From Callorhinus ursinus (lineage: Eukaryota > Chordata > Mammalia > Carnivora > Otariidae): a stretch of 64,000 nucleotides of DNA. The notes beneath the pieces were generated by a model that was given only the letters and a program-made list of their open reading frames with translations, had not been told where the DNA came from and ran no database searches. The stretch is from the NCBI RefSeq assembly GCF_003265705.1, contig NW_020313044.1:1721714-1785713 (forward strand). The letters run 5' to 3'. The position numbers and the translations under genes are program-made. Below are positions 41,377 through 54,232 of this stretch, one piece after another (the stretch's first letter is position 1; each line of letters opens with the position of its first letter).

Positions 41377-43097
41377 AACTATTAAAGTTGGAAGTGGGTT
41401 CCCCACATTCCTTTTTTCCAAGTAATTTTCTTACCCCTTTTTGGAGACTCTTCACGTTTTCAGCTTGCTTCTGTTGCCTCAGGTATTTGAGTGCTGGTGT
41501 TCTCTACTCTCAGAGGCCAGGAAGGGTGGAACACTGTCGAGAGATCTCTGCAGAGGAGAGAGGGAGGGGGTACTTCTTGCATTCAGGGCAGTTAGCAGCC
41601 ATGTATATGTCTCTATTTCCTGCTGATGGGGATCTTTGTTTAGAATTTCATTGTTTTTCACTCACTTTATACTATAGAAAATCCTCAAGCTGGAAACACC
41701 ATTTTCCCCTTCACTTTGCCTTTTTCCTGTCAGCATGTATGCTTACCATTTTTGTATTTTCTGCTCTTTATGCTTATCTTGTCTAAAGATACCTGCTTGT
41801 CAACCTGGTCCCATATACTTGTCATTTTTAATGGGTATCTATATAATCTTATTCTTTCTTGAGATTCATAAGTTTATTCCACTGAATCCTTTGTGCTCCC
41901 ACCTTTTTTGCAGGGTGTCGGGGGAGATTTGCTACACTCCCAAAATATCTCTGAAAACAAGCTGCATTTCAGAACCTGCACCAACATTTGCTTTTCTTCA
42001 CTTTGAGAGTGCAGGCAGATAGCCACTGGGCACACCAAGGTGTTGAATTCTCTTCTCTGAAGTCCATGGCTGTATGTCTGGCTGGGCTATTGAGACTTCT
42101 CACCAAATCTCAGCAAGAGAGCTCAGACACCAAACTGGGGAAAAATTAGGCTGACAGACTGCTTGATATTTCCAAAGAGTCATTTAGGTTCTGTCTGTTA
42201 CTGCAGTGTTCAAAATGTAGACAGTTCAGTGCTGTGATTAAAGTGACTTTCACCGTTAGCCTCTTTGTTCCTGTAAGATATAGTGGTGAGCTATGGCCAG
42301 TTCATCATTTGGGGGTGTGATGGTTAGCTAAAGCTATTTTTCTCCAAAGGGCTGGTTATTTTTTTTTAGTTTCTCTTCAAAACTTCAGCTTTAGTAGGAA
42401 GGAGCCATAAATTCTGTGACGTAGCTGCCTCCTTATCTGTCTTGGGAGTTATAGACTGCACACATAAGACAATTCATGTACCTCTGCATAATGAGGTAAG
42501 TTTTATAAATCATAAATCTTCAGTTAACATTCAGGTGGTGTTGGGTGCCAGGTTTAGAAAAACTGATGTAGTTGCCAAGTTCATGAATGTCATAAATCAT
42601 TCATGCTAAGGTAGCCCAGAATCATGCTGTCCTCTGAGGGAGACCAATTTCAAGGTGGTTGTTAAACACAAAAATGTGAAGCTCAATGACTGTTTTTCAA
42701 AATCAAATGCACTTTTTATTGGAAGGGTAAAACCAGACTACCTTTCTTTTTTTAGTTGAAGTCAGTTTTCTAAGATCCTCCCTTCACTCTCAAAAAATCT
42801 GTCAATAATAATATCTTTTCTTCCCTGATTCCTGAATTCTATCAGAAAAACATTGCAAAAACATTACCTGTTGATTTGCAATCCAGATCTTTAATGTGCT
42901 GAAAATGAGATTCAGATGTTTCAATAAATCTTCAGACACATTATTAGGAACAAACTCTCTCAAGTTCTGTGGGGTGTTTTCTTCTTGTGCCGTGTTTCAC
43001 GTGAAGTTACCGTGGATGGTAGGCAAGCATAGCCCTCTTTCACACTGGCTTTGTCTTCAGGGCCAAAGATGGGGAAGGAGTAGGGCCTAAAGAGAGA

Positions 43098-43293
43098 GGG
43101 GCACTTGGGTGGCTCAGCCGGTTAAGCGTCTCCCTTCAGCTCAGGTCATGATCCCAGGGTCCTGGGATCGAGCCCCGTGTCAAACTCCTTGCTCAGGGGG
43201 GAGTCTGCTTCTCCCTCTCCCTCTGCTGCTTCCCCTGGTTGTGCTCTTTCTCTTTCTCTCTGTCAAATAAATAAATGGAAACTTAAAAAAAAA
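43098..43293 (+). repeat. Can-SINE
   Basis: The head GGGGCACTTGGGTGGCTCAG leads a full body with tail AAATAAATAAATGG. Confidence 0.92.
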
Positions 43294-43689
43294 AGATATC
43301 TTCAAAGAGAAAAATGAAGTTTGGTCTCAGGTTATTAGGTTCTCTACAGGTAGTTAAGTGTCCATATCCCTTTATGTCGTATCCAGCCCAGGGCTGTAAA
43401 CCAGATGATATGACTCTCTTTGGTGTATCTCACAAGTCTTTTGGGGATGAATGTTAATAGTATCCCTCCTGTCCATCATGTGGGTCGTCTGCCGTTGGTG
43501 TAAGATGGTAGGGTCCAGTTCCAGGCAGAACATCATTTTCACTTAATGCAATTGAATTTTCTTCTTTGGATGTGATAATCCCACTTACCCTGTGAGTCTC
43601 AATTCTGAGGCTTAGAAATGGGTCCTAACCTACCAATGAATTTGCAAAATCACGTATGTGATCTTTGTAATTGGATTAATCTTGTGAAA

Positions 43690-44095
43690 ATACTGGGGGG
43701 CTCATTCTTCCGAGTTCCTTTTCATCCCCTTCTCACTGGCCCCCACTGCAAGCTCTCTATTTCTTTATGCCTCCACACCTTGTATATACCTTTCTACTAC
43801 CTGGAGTGCTCTTCTTTTCCTTATCAAAATGTTGAGCTCCTACTCATCCTGTAAAACCCACTTAAATCTCACCTCTCTGTAAAGCCTTCTCTGACTTCCT
43901 GAAGCAGAGCTTGTCACTTAAGCCTTTTAGAACATTTATCCAGTTCTGCTATGACATGCACAACGGGCAGCATGTCCATCTCTTATGCTAGATTGTGAGC
44001 ATCTCAAAGACAAGAACAGTTATATTAATCTAGGTGTTGCTGGCGCCCACGATATCTGACACAAAGTAGAAACTCAGTGATTAAATCTCTTATTT
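43690..44095 (+). repeat. LINE-2 relic
   Basis: It ends with the typical L2 3' phrase order ('gattgtgagcatctcaaaga', 'ctgacacaaagtagaaactc'), preceded by 'cctctctgtaaagccttctc'. Confidence 0.65.
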
Positions 44096-45179
44096 TTTTT
44101 ATTACCAGAGCGCTAACATACAGCCTTGGGAGAGCACAAAGCTTTTTTAAGTTGCATTCATCATAATTTATGGATGCTAAGACTAACTCATAAAGCATTT
44201 ACTTGAGTCCCCTATAGGAATGCCTAAGGGTAGAGAGTGACAGAGGCAAGGAGAAACTTCCTGCATTCTCAATGTGCCCTGGGATTTTCTGTAGATTCTA
44301 GGCAGATCAAGTCCTGTTCTTTATTCTTGCATAATTATCTCTAGGACTTTCATGTCTTTGTCTTTTCATTGCAATCATTCTATTCTAGGTGTCATCCCTT
44401 CACATTTGAACTGCAATGCTTAGAGCAGGTATGACTCTCAGCTTACAAATTCATGTGTGGGGGAAGTATCACATTTATTTATAATCTTAAATAAGGACAC
44501 ACTCCAATTATATGCTCCAATCCCATCTGACTGGTGGGAAATTTAATATCACCTGTTTCTCATCTTCACATTTGAATTGTGGTTCCAGGATCTTATATTT
44601 TGCCATGAGATTAGAGAGGGCTTTGAGTTGCTGGTTATCGCTAGATACCCACTGTTCTGTCATTTGGAGTGTCCCTTCAGGTCCAGGGACTGAGTGTCTG
44701 TTCTTCATGCTTGACTCACAGGATTCTTGTGAGGCTCTGAATCCTGCAGCCTCGGGTCCCGTCTCCTAGTTGCGTCCTGTGGCCAGTCTTCTCTGGGGTT
44801 GTGTTCCCTCCTCAGGTGCTTCCAGGGAGGAAGGCTTAGGTCCTCTTGTTGTAGGTCCTACAAACCCATCTTCATCTGCAACCCAGGGGAATCTCTTTCT
44901 ATTCTGTCCGGAGCACTTCCCTGCATCAGGCTGCTCTCCGGCCAGTCTCTTGAAGCTCTTGCTTCTATCTTACTGATATACAGTAATCTTAATGGTCTTA
45001 TAAATCCCAAGCCCCTATCGCTGCAACCAAACTTTTATCTCTTTTTCTTTAAATTTCAATGAGAGGTTAAGGGAAATGTCTGTAATCCAGTTCTTTTAGG
45101 GAAAAAAAAATGGAGAGAAGAAAAACTAAAAGTTATCAAATCCTGCCATATGCTGATCTGAAACTGAGTTCCTTGCCTT

Positions 45180-45490
45180 CTTTTTCCTTTTCTCCATTCA
45201 TATTATTTTGCATATTCCAATCACAAGAGTTATTCTAAAGCTCTTGCCCAAAAACTCTCAGTGGCTTCCCACTATCTGCAGAATAAAATCAAAGCTTCAA
45301 GCTCTTTATTCTACCATTAGGGCTTTTCATGATTTTCTTCACCTTTCCAATCTGACTTCCCATTACTCCTTTGTCAGAAGTCCCTGACCTAACCCTGTCC
45401 TTCTAACACCATGCCTCCCATCCCTCCCTCAACACACCACACATGCTTTCCCACCTTCTCACCACACCTGACTTTGATGTGACACCCAGA
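45180..45490 (+). repeat. LINE-2 relic
   Basis: 'cagtggcttcccactatctg', 'agaataaaatcaaagcttca' and 'gggcttttcatgattttctt' are L2 3' landmarks. Confidence 0.65.
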
Positions 45491-45507
45491 TCAAGTGTCA
45501 GCTCCTT

Positions 45508-45707
45508 TTTTTTTTTTTTTTTAAAGTTTTTTTCATTTTTTTGACAGAGACACAGTGAGAGAGGGAACACAAGCAGGGGTCGTGGGAGAGGGAGAAACAG
45601 GCTTCCCGCGGAGCAGGGAGCCCGATGCGGGGCTTGATCCCAGGACCCTGGGATCGTGACCTGAGCCGAAGGCAGACACTTAACGACTGAGCCACCCAGG
45701 CGCCCCT
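45508..45707 (-). repeat. Can-SINE with perfect TSD
   Basis: It is flanked by AGTGTCAGCTCCTT at 45494-45507 and 45708-45721. Confidence 0.95.
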
Positions 45708-46739
45708 AGTGTCAGCTCCTTCAGAGGGCTTGGGAGTAAGCTCGTGATCGAGTTCCACAGTGATTCTGCAGTGATCTATTTTTCCGTAATGCCTAGGTTT
45801 TTTTTTTTCTGTCTATCCATTTGGTACCTGAGGTTATGGTTTATCTTCTGGGGCATGTTTTTACCTTCCTCATCTAGATTTATGAGCCTCTCAAGTACAG
45901 AAACCTCCACTTTCCTATATCCTGAGCCACCACGGGGCTCTTCATAGTGTGGAGAGCTTACTAAATGCTGATTAGTGATGATGATGGCAAGGCACGGGAC
46001 CCTTCCTGAGCACACCTAGCCCTGCCATATAGTGAGAAGCAGGAAAATGAAGGGAAAAGGGAGGCCAAGTTTCACTCCTGCCATAGAAGCATGAAGGTTT
46101 CATTGCTTTGTACCACCTAGGAGTAGCCTCCATGTCCTGCGTCTGGCACAAGAAGAATCATTCACCCTAACAGTGATGAACAAATTCCAGTATTAGAGTG
46201 AATGCGCCAGAGCTCCTCCGGGTGGTGGTCACTCTGGCTTTGCTGTCCTTTGGCTTCTCTCCAGGCTGTCTTGCCTGGCCCTCCACAATAGGTTTCTCTG
46301 TCGTGAATGCAAACTAGCCAAACTCTCTTGAACAAACCGACCTCCCTGACACCTGCACAAAGTAATTCTCCACCCACCAAGCTGTGGTTAATAAACATGA
46401 ATGGTTGCCATCCGGTTCACTTTGGCTGATGCTGTGAGGGTGTCTTCACACAAATAGGAAGGCTGATGGACCTGGCAGCTCCACTTCATTGTTTGGGGAC
46501 AGAGAAATGGAGCCAAGAACCCTCCTGCCTTAACCCTTGGGGCTCCATGGGTATTTCACTTGCTCCCTTATATCAGTCTCTGGCAACCCCATGCCAAGCC
46601 CTTTCTGGCCTCCATTCATTCATATTGATCCAGGGGTAGGGAATGGGCAGACAGGATTCTAGCATCATCTGGTTGGTTGGACTAGATAACCTTTAAATTT
46701 CCTCCAATCCTCCAAATCTTTGATTCTATAATTCTCACT

Positions 46740-47215
46740 TGTTTTGTTCTGAATCAACACCTAAAATCTCCAGGTTCCTGCTCATCTCTTCAATCTCCTC
46801 ACCTTGGCCTCTTTCCTGCTTCATAGATAGTCACTCTAGCCACACGGGCCTTCTTTCAGTTCCTTGGATGTATTGCTTCTGCCTTCCCATTTGCCCTTTC
46901 TTCTCACTAGGTTTTTCTTCTCCCCACCAGCTATCTCTCTAACCCTACTTAGTTTTTAGAGCCCACTTGAAATGTTACTGGTGTAGGCAAGTTTCTCAAA
47001 CCCCCACTAGATGAGGTTCCTAATGCCCAGACCTGTCCTGTGTATTATTATCATTAACCTACATTTTAATAAGGACTTGTCTAGTGTTTATTTTCTCCAG
47101 CATTTTGAAAGCTCCGTGTGTGCACAAGCAATGTGTCTTTTTTGTTCAAAATTTTATTACCAGAAGCTAGCCCAATGCCTGATATCTAGTAACTGTTCAG
47201 TAAACACTCATTGAC
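46740..47215 (+). repeat. LINE-2 relic
   Basis: It ends 'cccaatgcctgatatctagt' then 'cagtaaacactcattga', the typical L2 3' end. Confidence 0.6.
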
Positions 47216-47572
47216 CAGCCAGTTCTGCTTCCCATCTCAATCACGTATCTCCCCTGCTGTTCATTCATGTACTCGTTTCTGTTATTTACATATTTATGCT
47301 TGTCTGTTTAATGTTAGCTGTTTTAAGTTGTACTTTCCCGGAGGGCAGAGAATCCATGTATATATAATTTTCTTTGTATGTAGGTGTATGTATCTCATCC
47401 ACCTGGGACTCTGGGGGAAAATTGAGAAGATAAATGTTACCATGGAAGAGACTGTGAAACGGTCCAGATGACTTCTGACCCCCTGTGTTATCCCTGAGGA
47501 TGGACAGGGTGTGGGGCAGGACTGCGGGACAGCACAGGAAATTTTAGGACACTGTTAAAAGTAGTTTCCCTC

Positions 47573-47660
47573 AGGGGTTGCCTGGCTGGCTCACTCAGGA
47601 GAGCATGTGACTCTTGATCTCAGGGCTGTGAGTTCAAGACCTTGTTAAAAACAAAACAAA
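47573..47660 (+). repeat. Can-SINE, short old form
   Basis: The head GGGGTTGCCTGGCTGGCTCA and 'TCTTGATCTCAGGGCTGTGA' lead into an AAAACAAAACAAA tail. Confidence 0.8.
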
Positions 47661-50600
47661 GGAAAGTAGCTTCCCTCAGAACTGTGGTACATACTGCAGG
47701 GTGGCAGAAGGGAATAGGGAATGCTTTGGGAAATTAAGAAGAAATGGAGAAGTGAGCAGAACTTGAATCCATAGGTCTCATTTTCCACAAGGACATTAGA
47801 GTGCTGTTAAGCCAAGAACTATTAGTCCTGACAAGAGCTCCTCTTGTTATGACCCCCTTGGTGGTGTTTTCATTACTTTTAAAAATAGAGGTTGAAAAAC
47901 AACTTTTACAATTGTGACTGGAACAATGACAAGCAGGACTCATGAGGTGTAATCATAAAAGAAACTTTGTTTTGGGCTCCCACTGTTACTTTAAAATCTG
48001 CTCAATAGTGATGGTCCAAACTCTGCTCCCGGACAAATGCTTTTCTTGCAGGTTAATCAGGAAGCCCTACAGTGACTTTATGTAGTAAAACATATCTCAT
48101 TTAGGTACTTAACATGTTCAGCTCAGGTATTATCTGTGTTTCCATATTTCTTGAAGATTAATCTATTTGTCCTTCCCAATCTGGGGCTTGCAGCAAGCGA
48201 AGAGAGGGGGTGTGGTCCTTGTTTCTTTCCTGAAATGTCTGACCCACCAGGACTAGAGCAAGGAAGTAAGAGGTGGCAGAAAATATTGTACTTAGCTAAT
48301 GTTGTGGAAGTGGACTTTTTTTTAAAGCTGGGAGGAGCCGATGTTTAAATCTGGCTTTTTTTCTGGGGCACTCTTGTCGGTTCTTCAAAGATCTGAACTC
48401 CTCTCCATACACATGCACCCACACTTGACCTGGGCAAGTACATTCTCCCCTGTCAGCTGCTTTCTTCCTCTAGAGCCTAATAATTCAACAGTCCATTTTC
48501 GGTTTCTCCATGAGAAATAGGTTCTTTGCTCACACAAGCCCTGAGACTTTGGGTAGATCCCAACACTGCCGAGCCGCGGCTAGCATATACAGTGGTCCCT
48601 GTATTTCTTGGGCTGGAGTCAAAAATTAGTCCACTCTGCCCTTTTAACTGTAGAAGGCACCTATCACGTTTTCTGAGGGGTCCCCTTAAAGCCCTTCTCA
48701 TTCAGCTTGTGGTGAAATGCAAGTACCCTCTTTCTTTGGAGGGGGTACCCACAGCACACCAAGACTTCACACCAAATAAATCCTTTTCAAAGACTTTATC
48801 TTGATATCCAACAACTTCTTTTTTACTCAAGATGGGGGTGAAGGTTTTAGAGTTTCATAACTTTTTCAACTGTTTTCTGTGAACATTTTGCTGGCGCCTC
48901 ACTTTCCTATGATGTGGATACTACAAGTCTCTGTTGAAACTTCCAAATACATAACACCGTGTAGGCATTTCAAGAACCAAGTAATTAATTTCTGAGTAAT
49001 GGTAGGTAATATCATTTTCTCTTTCTCTCTTCTATTGAGGAAGTTTAGTTGCCCCTCATCTATAAAATGGACCCCCATCTTTCCCCTGCCTCACAGTAAG
49101 GATAGATAAATTAGAAATTGTGAGGACAGAGATGATTCTGGATGGACCACAGGCCATGGGGGATAGTCAAATAATCTGCAGAAGCAGCATTTTTCATACA
49201 CAAGGCAAGTAGAGATGAAGGGCTTGATGGAAAGAAGAAAAGAAAATGCCCAATTTCATCAGTGTTTTTCTAAACTCCATCCTAACCCCTCCCACCCCTG
49301 CCTTGGTTTGGAGCTGTCTCCTTGTTATATGCAGGTCCCTGTTACAGCCCCAAAGCAATGCTTGCTCCAAGCAGAGCCAAGCTCCTGTTAGATCAGTAAT
49401 CCTTGGCTCTGTGTTTTCCAGCTGCATTTGTGTCTCTGTCTGTGGGTTTAAGTTTGGAAGGATAGATGTCATCACTTTTGACAAAATGGCTGAATATCTT
49501 TACTCCATCATGATGAAAAGACATCTTGGTCTCCTGGTTCAGAGCCAGAGCCTGCCTTGCAGGGAATTCAAAGGCTGCAATCCAGAGCTGCTGTCAAGCC
49601 AGCAGATGGAGTTGCGGTCCTTTTCTGTGCGCCTCTGGGCCCCCCTGGGCTGGTATGCCCAGTGAGGCTGGACCCAGCTCTGTGGCCAGGAGGGACAGGG
49701 AAATGAACACAAATAATGGCACCCCATTGCCATAACTGTTTGTCTGCAGAGGAGTTTGGTAATATATGATCCTGGGAAAGTTGCTTTCATGTGCCTCTCT
49801 GGAATTACTGCAGAAGCAGTTGTAAGGAGTGAGTGCTTGTGTGCCTGAGACAACTGTAGGGCATAAGAGAAGGGAAGATGTAGAGATGTCAGAATGAAGT
49901 CCCTGGCAGTAGGGGAATATGGCACAGTCCTCTCATCCTGGAACACCTTGGGGAGGACCCAGGAATACAACCAGTGGTTCTTGGTAGGAAAGGGCAACCT
50001 TCAAAGGAGAGTTTAAACAATGAAACTGAATTACCGTCTGCCAAACTCTTCTGTCTGAACCTCAAGCACTGGCGTCCATCTTACTAGAATCTGCAGATTG
50101 CTAAAGGAATTTACTTTGGAGCCAGTAGTAGAATCTGAGCTTCCCTGAGATTAGTTTTTCCTATTTTCTAAGAACCCACCATACAGCTGTATGTATGGCA
50201 GCTCTTAATAAATAATGGAGGCATGAATGGCACGCTCTCGTTGAGAACTCTTTTCTGCCCTCTGGGACTCCTTCTGTGAAATGGAGAGTCCTCCCATATG
50301 AACAGAAAGGGGCTCCAAAATGGGAGATGGGCAGTGGATGGATTCCTGCTCTCCAGGGCAAGGCCAGGGATGCTCCCTGATGACTTCCTCTATTTAAGTA
50401 ATCCAAATCCAGAAGTAGGAATGGATGGGGAACTAAACAGGATAGCCTCCATAACCCAAGGCCTAATCGCTGCAGACTGCCCGGAGGGAAAGCAGCTTCC
50501 TAGCTTGTTCTTTATGCAATCCTGAAGTGAGGGCAGTCGGAGGTGCTTGGGTTCTTAGCCGTGGAGTAGGTGGCAGTCTGTTCTTCATTGGGAATCCAGA

Positions 50601-51087
50601 GGTGTCTGGCAAGTTTCTCAGCCACAGGCCTCCCTGGAGCCCAGAGTTCTTTGAAGGGAAGAAAAGGTTCTAGGAACAAGGAAGCTGATGCTCTTGATGA
50701 GAAAGTCAGAAGGGAAGAAAATGAGACTAACAAGGTCTGAAGACAACTATCTGTGACTGAAGAGAATGTTAATGACTCTGCTTGGAAGCTTCAAAGTCTA
50801 AGCTGGATAGAATGGCACACAGATGCCTCTGCTGTCACCTACAGAATACTTACCAAGGACTGAGACTTACCAACAGTCACAGACTGACTTTCCCAGGACA
50901 GGAAGCAGCGCCTGCAGAGACCTAGAAAATAAGCTGTTGGGAAATTAGCCCATCAAGGCTCAGCCCATCAGGGTTTAACTTTTCTGCATCAGTCCATTGA
51001 TGGGGTTCTGGAAGAACTTAGGTACAAGGGAAATGGCTCTTCTGGAAGGAATCTGGCTAACAGTTGTCTCTTTTCCCTGTTTACAAA

Positions 51088-51452
51088 GTGGTAGCTGCTA
51101 TGGACTGAATTGTGTCCCCCTGAAATTCAGATGATTAAAGCCCTAACCCCCAATGTGATGGTATTTGGAGAAAGGCCTGTGGGAGATATTTAGGTTTAGA
51201 TGAGGTTATGAGGCTGGGACACTCATGATGGAAATAGTGCCCTTATAAGAGGAGACACCAGAGGGCTTGCCTTGTGAGCACACAGCAAGAAGGTGGCCAC
51301 GTGCAAGCTGGGGAAGAAAGCCCTTGTAAGAACTCAGCCACTCTGGTACCCTGACATCAGACTTCCAGCCTCCAGAACTGTGAGAAAATAAATTTAAGCC
51401 ACCCAGTCCATGGTAATTTGTTATGTCAGCCAGAGCTGATTAATACAGTAGC
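51088..51452 (+). repeat. Solo LTR of MaLR (MLT1-like) type
   Basis: It starts 'GCTATGGACTGAATTGTGTC' and carries 'CCCTTATAAGAGGAGACACC', 'CTTCCAGCCTCCAGAACTGT', the polyadenylation-type 'GAGAAAATAAATTTAAGCCA' and an end '..GATTAATACAG'. This is the known order of an ERVL-MaLR LTR. No internal region or second LTR adjoins it. Confidence 0.8.
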
Positions 51453-52802
51453 CCTAGTGGGCTGTTGGTATCTTGCCCAAATCCCCTTTACCACGTCAAT
51501 GTATCCATGTCTCCAGCTGCTATATTGGGTTCCAGTAGGTCACAGAAAATTGCTCTTGGTGGATAGGAGACCCCATCTGTAGCCCCTATAGCTTTCAGCC
51601 AAAGAGGTAGGAAGTCCAGCCTCTTTACATCAAGGAAGGATCAATTCTTTGGTGCTATTCATGCTCCTGAGCTCCCCTGTTGGATCAGGCTGAGGCCAAA
51701 CCCAAAGCTGCAGCTATATTCTTCTTTCCTGCCATCTCCTGCTTCCTTCATTTTCTTTCTCCTGAGGGCACACCTCGATATATCATATGACCTGAATCCT
51801 GTCTCAGACTCTGCTTCCAACTTAAGACAGCACCTCTCCCAAGTGGTAGAGTACTGAGTAACCCAAATGACTGTGAGGATAGTGATAATGATTAATGCCC
51901 CATGATTATGAGCACTGGGAACAACACCCCCTATTCCTCTGTCCAAAAAGTCTAGATGAATAAAGGTCCACGAGAGAGGATGAGGATGTGTTCTAGCAAT
52001 CAATAGACAGCTTCTTCAACAGGCGTCTGGCAGACGGTGGAGCCTTCCTTGCCAGAGAGGGTTTAAATAGCCTTGTTAACATACAACCACAGGCTGAGGT
52101 TCCATGGGTTTAACCAATTATGGAAGTATCTTGACTGCAGGAACCCTTGAGCCGTGACTAGACAGCGTGGTCAGTTGGGCAGGTCCGTGCTCTGTTTGGG
52201 AGCAAGCCAGCCTCCGCACCCCCTGCCCCGGGCAGGGTCCCGAATTGTCTGAGAGGAGAAAGTCAGCACCTGCCCGGGGAACTGCCTACTGTGATGGGGG
52301 GGGCTTCAGGCGCTCAGGTCCTGCTATGTTCTGCTCGATCTGTTGGCTTCTTCATGTTGCTGTTTTTGTGCTTAGGAGATTCTTTTTCACTCTTTTGGTA
52401 ATAGGTCTCTTTGGTTCCCTCTTTCTTCCTTTTCTGCTCCCTACTTTCTTCTCTGAGTCCAGGCTTCATCATCAGAGCCTGTGAGATGTGGAACTGGCTC
52501 TATCTTGGGAGGATGAGGGTGGATTCTTACATTCTTCCAAGGAAGCCTCTGTGAGACAACTCCTTAACTGCTTCTGGTTACCTCTTAGAGCTTAACCTCC
52601 TTCACAGTGATGGTGAGGATAGAAAGGGACAGAGTAGGCAAAGGAGCAGAGAACTCTCTCTGACATGTCACTGGGTCCTGGCATGCCGCTGACATATCTT
52701 GGCCCATCTTTGTTGATAGTGGCCACAGGAAAACATGAGAGTAAATCCTCCAGATACTCTCAGTGATTTAGGAACATGCCTCAAATATTTAGTTGACTCA
52801 CT

Positions 52803-52993
52803 CTTTTTATTTATTTATTTGACAGAGAGAGAGAGAGAGAGCACACAAGCAGGGAGAGCAGCAGGCGGAGGGAGAGCGAAAAACAGGCTCCCCGTGGAGC
52901 AGGGAGCCCAACGGGGGGCTCGATCCCAGGACCCTGGGATCATGACCTGAGCCGAAGGCAGACGCTTAACTCACTGAGCTACCCATGTGCCCC
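52803..52993 (-). repeat. Can-SINE with TSD
   Basis: A (GA)n-bearing minus-strand SINE, flanked by TTGACTCACT at 52793-52802 and 52994-53003. Confidence 0.92.
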
Positions 52994-53102
52994 TTGACTC
53001 ACTATTTTTAGAATGAGAGTGGTTCCTGGGGGCACCTGTGTGGCTCAGTCGGTGGGGCGGCTTTGACAGAGATGTCAAATAAATAAATAAACAAACAAAA
53101 TC

Positions 53103-53294
53103 TTTTTTAAAGATTTTATTTGTTTATTTGTCAGAGAAAGAGAGTACAAGCAGGGGGAGTGGCAGGCAGAGGGAGAGGGAGAAGCAGCCTCCCCACTGAG
53201 CAAGGAGCCCGATGCGGGGCTCGATCCCAGGATCCTGGGATCATGACCTGAGCCAAAGGCAGACGCTTAACCGACTGAGCCACCCAGGTGTCCG
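53103..53294 (-). repeat. Nested Can-SINE 1
   Basis: TTTTTTAAAGATTTTATTTG starts it; the reversed head ends CCACCCAGGTGTCCG. Confidence 0.9.
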
Positions 53295-53308
53295 CCCCAA
53301 AGAAACCT

Positions 53309-53512
53309 TTAAGATTCATTTATTTATTTTTGGGAGACAGAAAGCATGAGCACGTGTGTGCATTTGGGCACAAGAAGTGGGGGTGGTGCGGCAGAGGGAG
53401 AAGCAGACTCCCCGCTGAGCAGGGAACCAGAGATGTGGGACTCCATCCCAGGACCCTAGGTTATGACCTGAGCCGAAGACAGGTGCTTAACCGAATGAGC
53501 CACCCAGGCACC
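53309..53512 (-). repeat. Nested Can-SINE 2
   Basis: AAGATTCATTTATTTATTTT starts it; the reversed head ends GCCACCCAGGCACCC. It is more diverged than its neighbours. Confidence 0.9.
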
Positions 53513-53536
53513 CAAAAAATGAAAACAAAAACTTTA

Positions 53537-53735
53537 GGGGCGTCTGGGTGGCTCAGTTGGTTAAGCGACTGCCTTCGGCTCAGGTCGTGATCCTGGAGTC
53601 CGGGGATCGAGTCCCACATCGGGCTCCCCGCTCAGCGGGGAGTCTGCTTCTCCCTCTGACCCTCCCCTCTCTTGTGCTCTCTCTTTCATTCTCTCTCTCA
53701 AATAAATAAATAAAATCTTTAAAAAAAAAGAAAAA
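53537..53735 (+). repeat. Nested Can-SINE 3, young, perfect TSD
   Basis: 'CTGGAGTCCGGGGATCGAGTC' subfamily; flanked by GAAAACAAAAACTTTA at 53521-53536 and from 53736. Confidence 0.95.
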
Positions 53736-54030
53736 GAAAACAAAAACTTTAGAATGAGAGTGGTTCCTGATTCTTGTTCTTAAGAGATCTGGGATCTTGT
53801 GTTTAGATCTGGAGGTGAAAAGGGGAATTTTGGACAACTCTTACCCATTTCCATAACTTTTCTCCTAATATATTTTGTGGGGGGGAATAAAACTGAGGTA
53901 GTTTAAGGACCTTATATCAGACCACTGAAAGGCAACTGTTTTCTTCCCAACCATCTTCAGTGAAGAGTTGACTTGCTTCAGGAAAACTAAATCCATGAAT
54001 TCAAATGGTGCATCAAGGTGTAGACTACTT

Positions 54031-54232
54031 CCTGGGGCGCCTGGGTGGCTCAGTTGGTTAAGCGTCTGCCTTCGGCTCAGGTCATGATCCCAGGGTCCTG
54101 GGATTGAGCCCACATCGGGCTCCCTGCTCAGCGGGGAGCCTGCTTCTCCTTCTCCTTCTGCCTGCCTCTCTGCCCTACTTGTGCTCTCTCTATCTCTCTG
54201 TCAAATAAATAAATAAAATATATTTTTAAAAA
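54031..54232 (+). repeat. Can-SINE with perfect TSD
   Basis: It is flanked by AAGGTGTAGACTACTT at 54015-54030 and 54233-54248. Confidence 0.95.

Larger units (their letters stand above)
53029..53749 (+). repeat. SINE stack: outer Can-SINE with three others nested
   Basis: A 20-bp duplication (53009-53028 and 53750-53769, reading TAGAATGAGAGTGGTTCCTG) bounds the whole block. The outer element shows a head GGGGCACCTGTGTGGCTCAG, a large internal deletion and an AAATAAATAAATAAAC tail. That tail is filled by minus-strand SINEs at 53103-53294 and 53309-53512 and a plus-strand SINE at 53537-53735. Confidence 0.88.

Noticed and set aside
41388..41786. 132-codon plus-strand frame with hydrophobic C-terminus
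   Set aside because: It starts at the edge of a SINE duplication and has no homology or conserved context; chance open frame.
49246..49997. 139- and 152-codon overlapping frames on opposite strands
   Set aside because: Overlapping frames in both directions without homology suggest chance, and codon composition is not gene-like.
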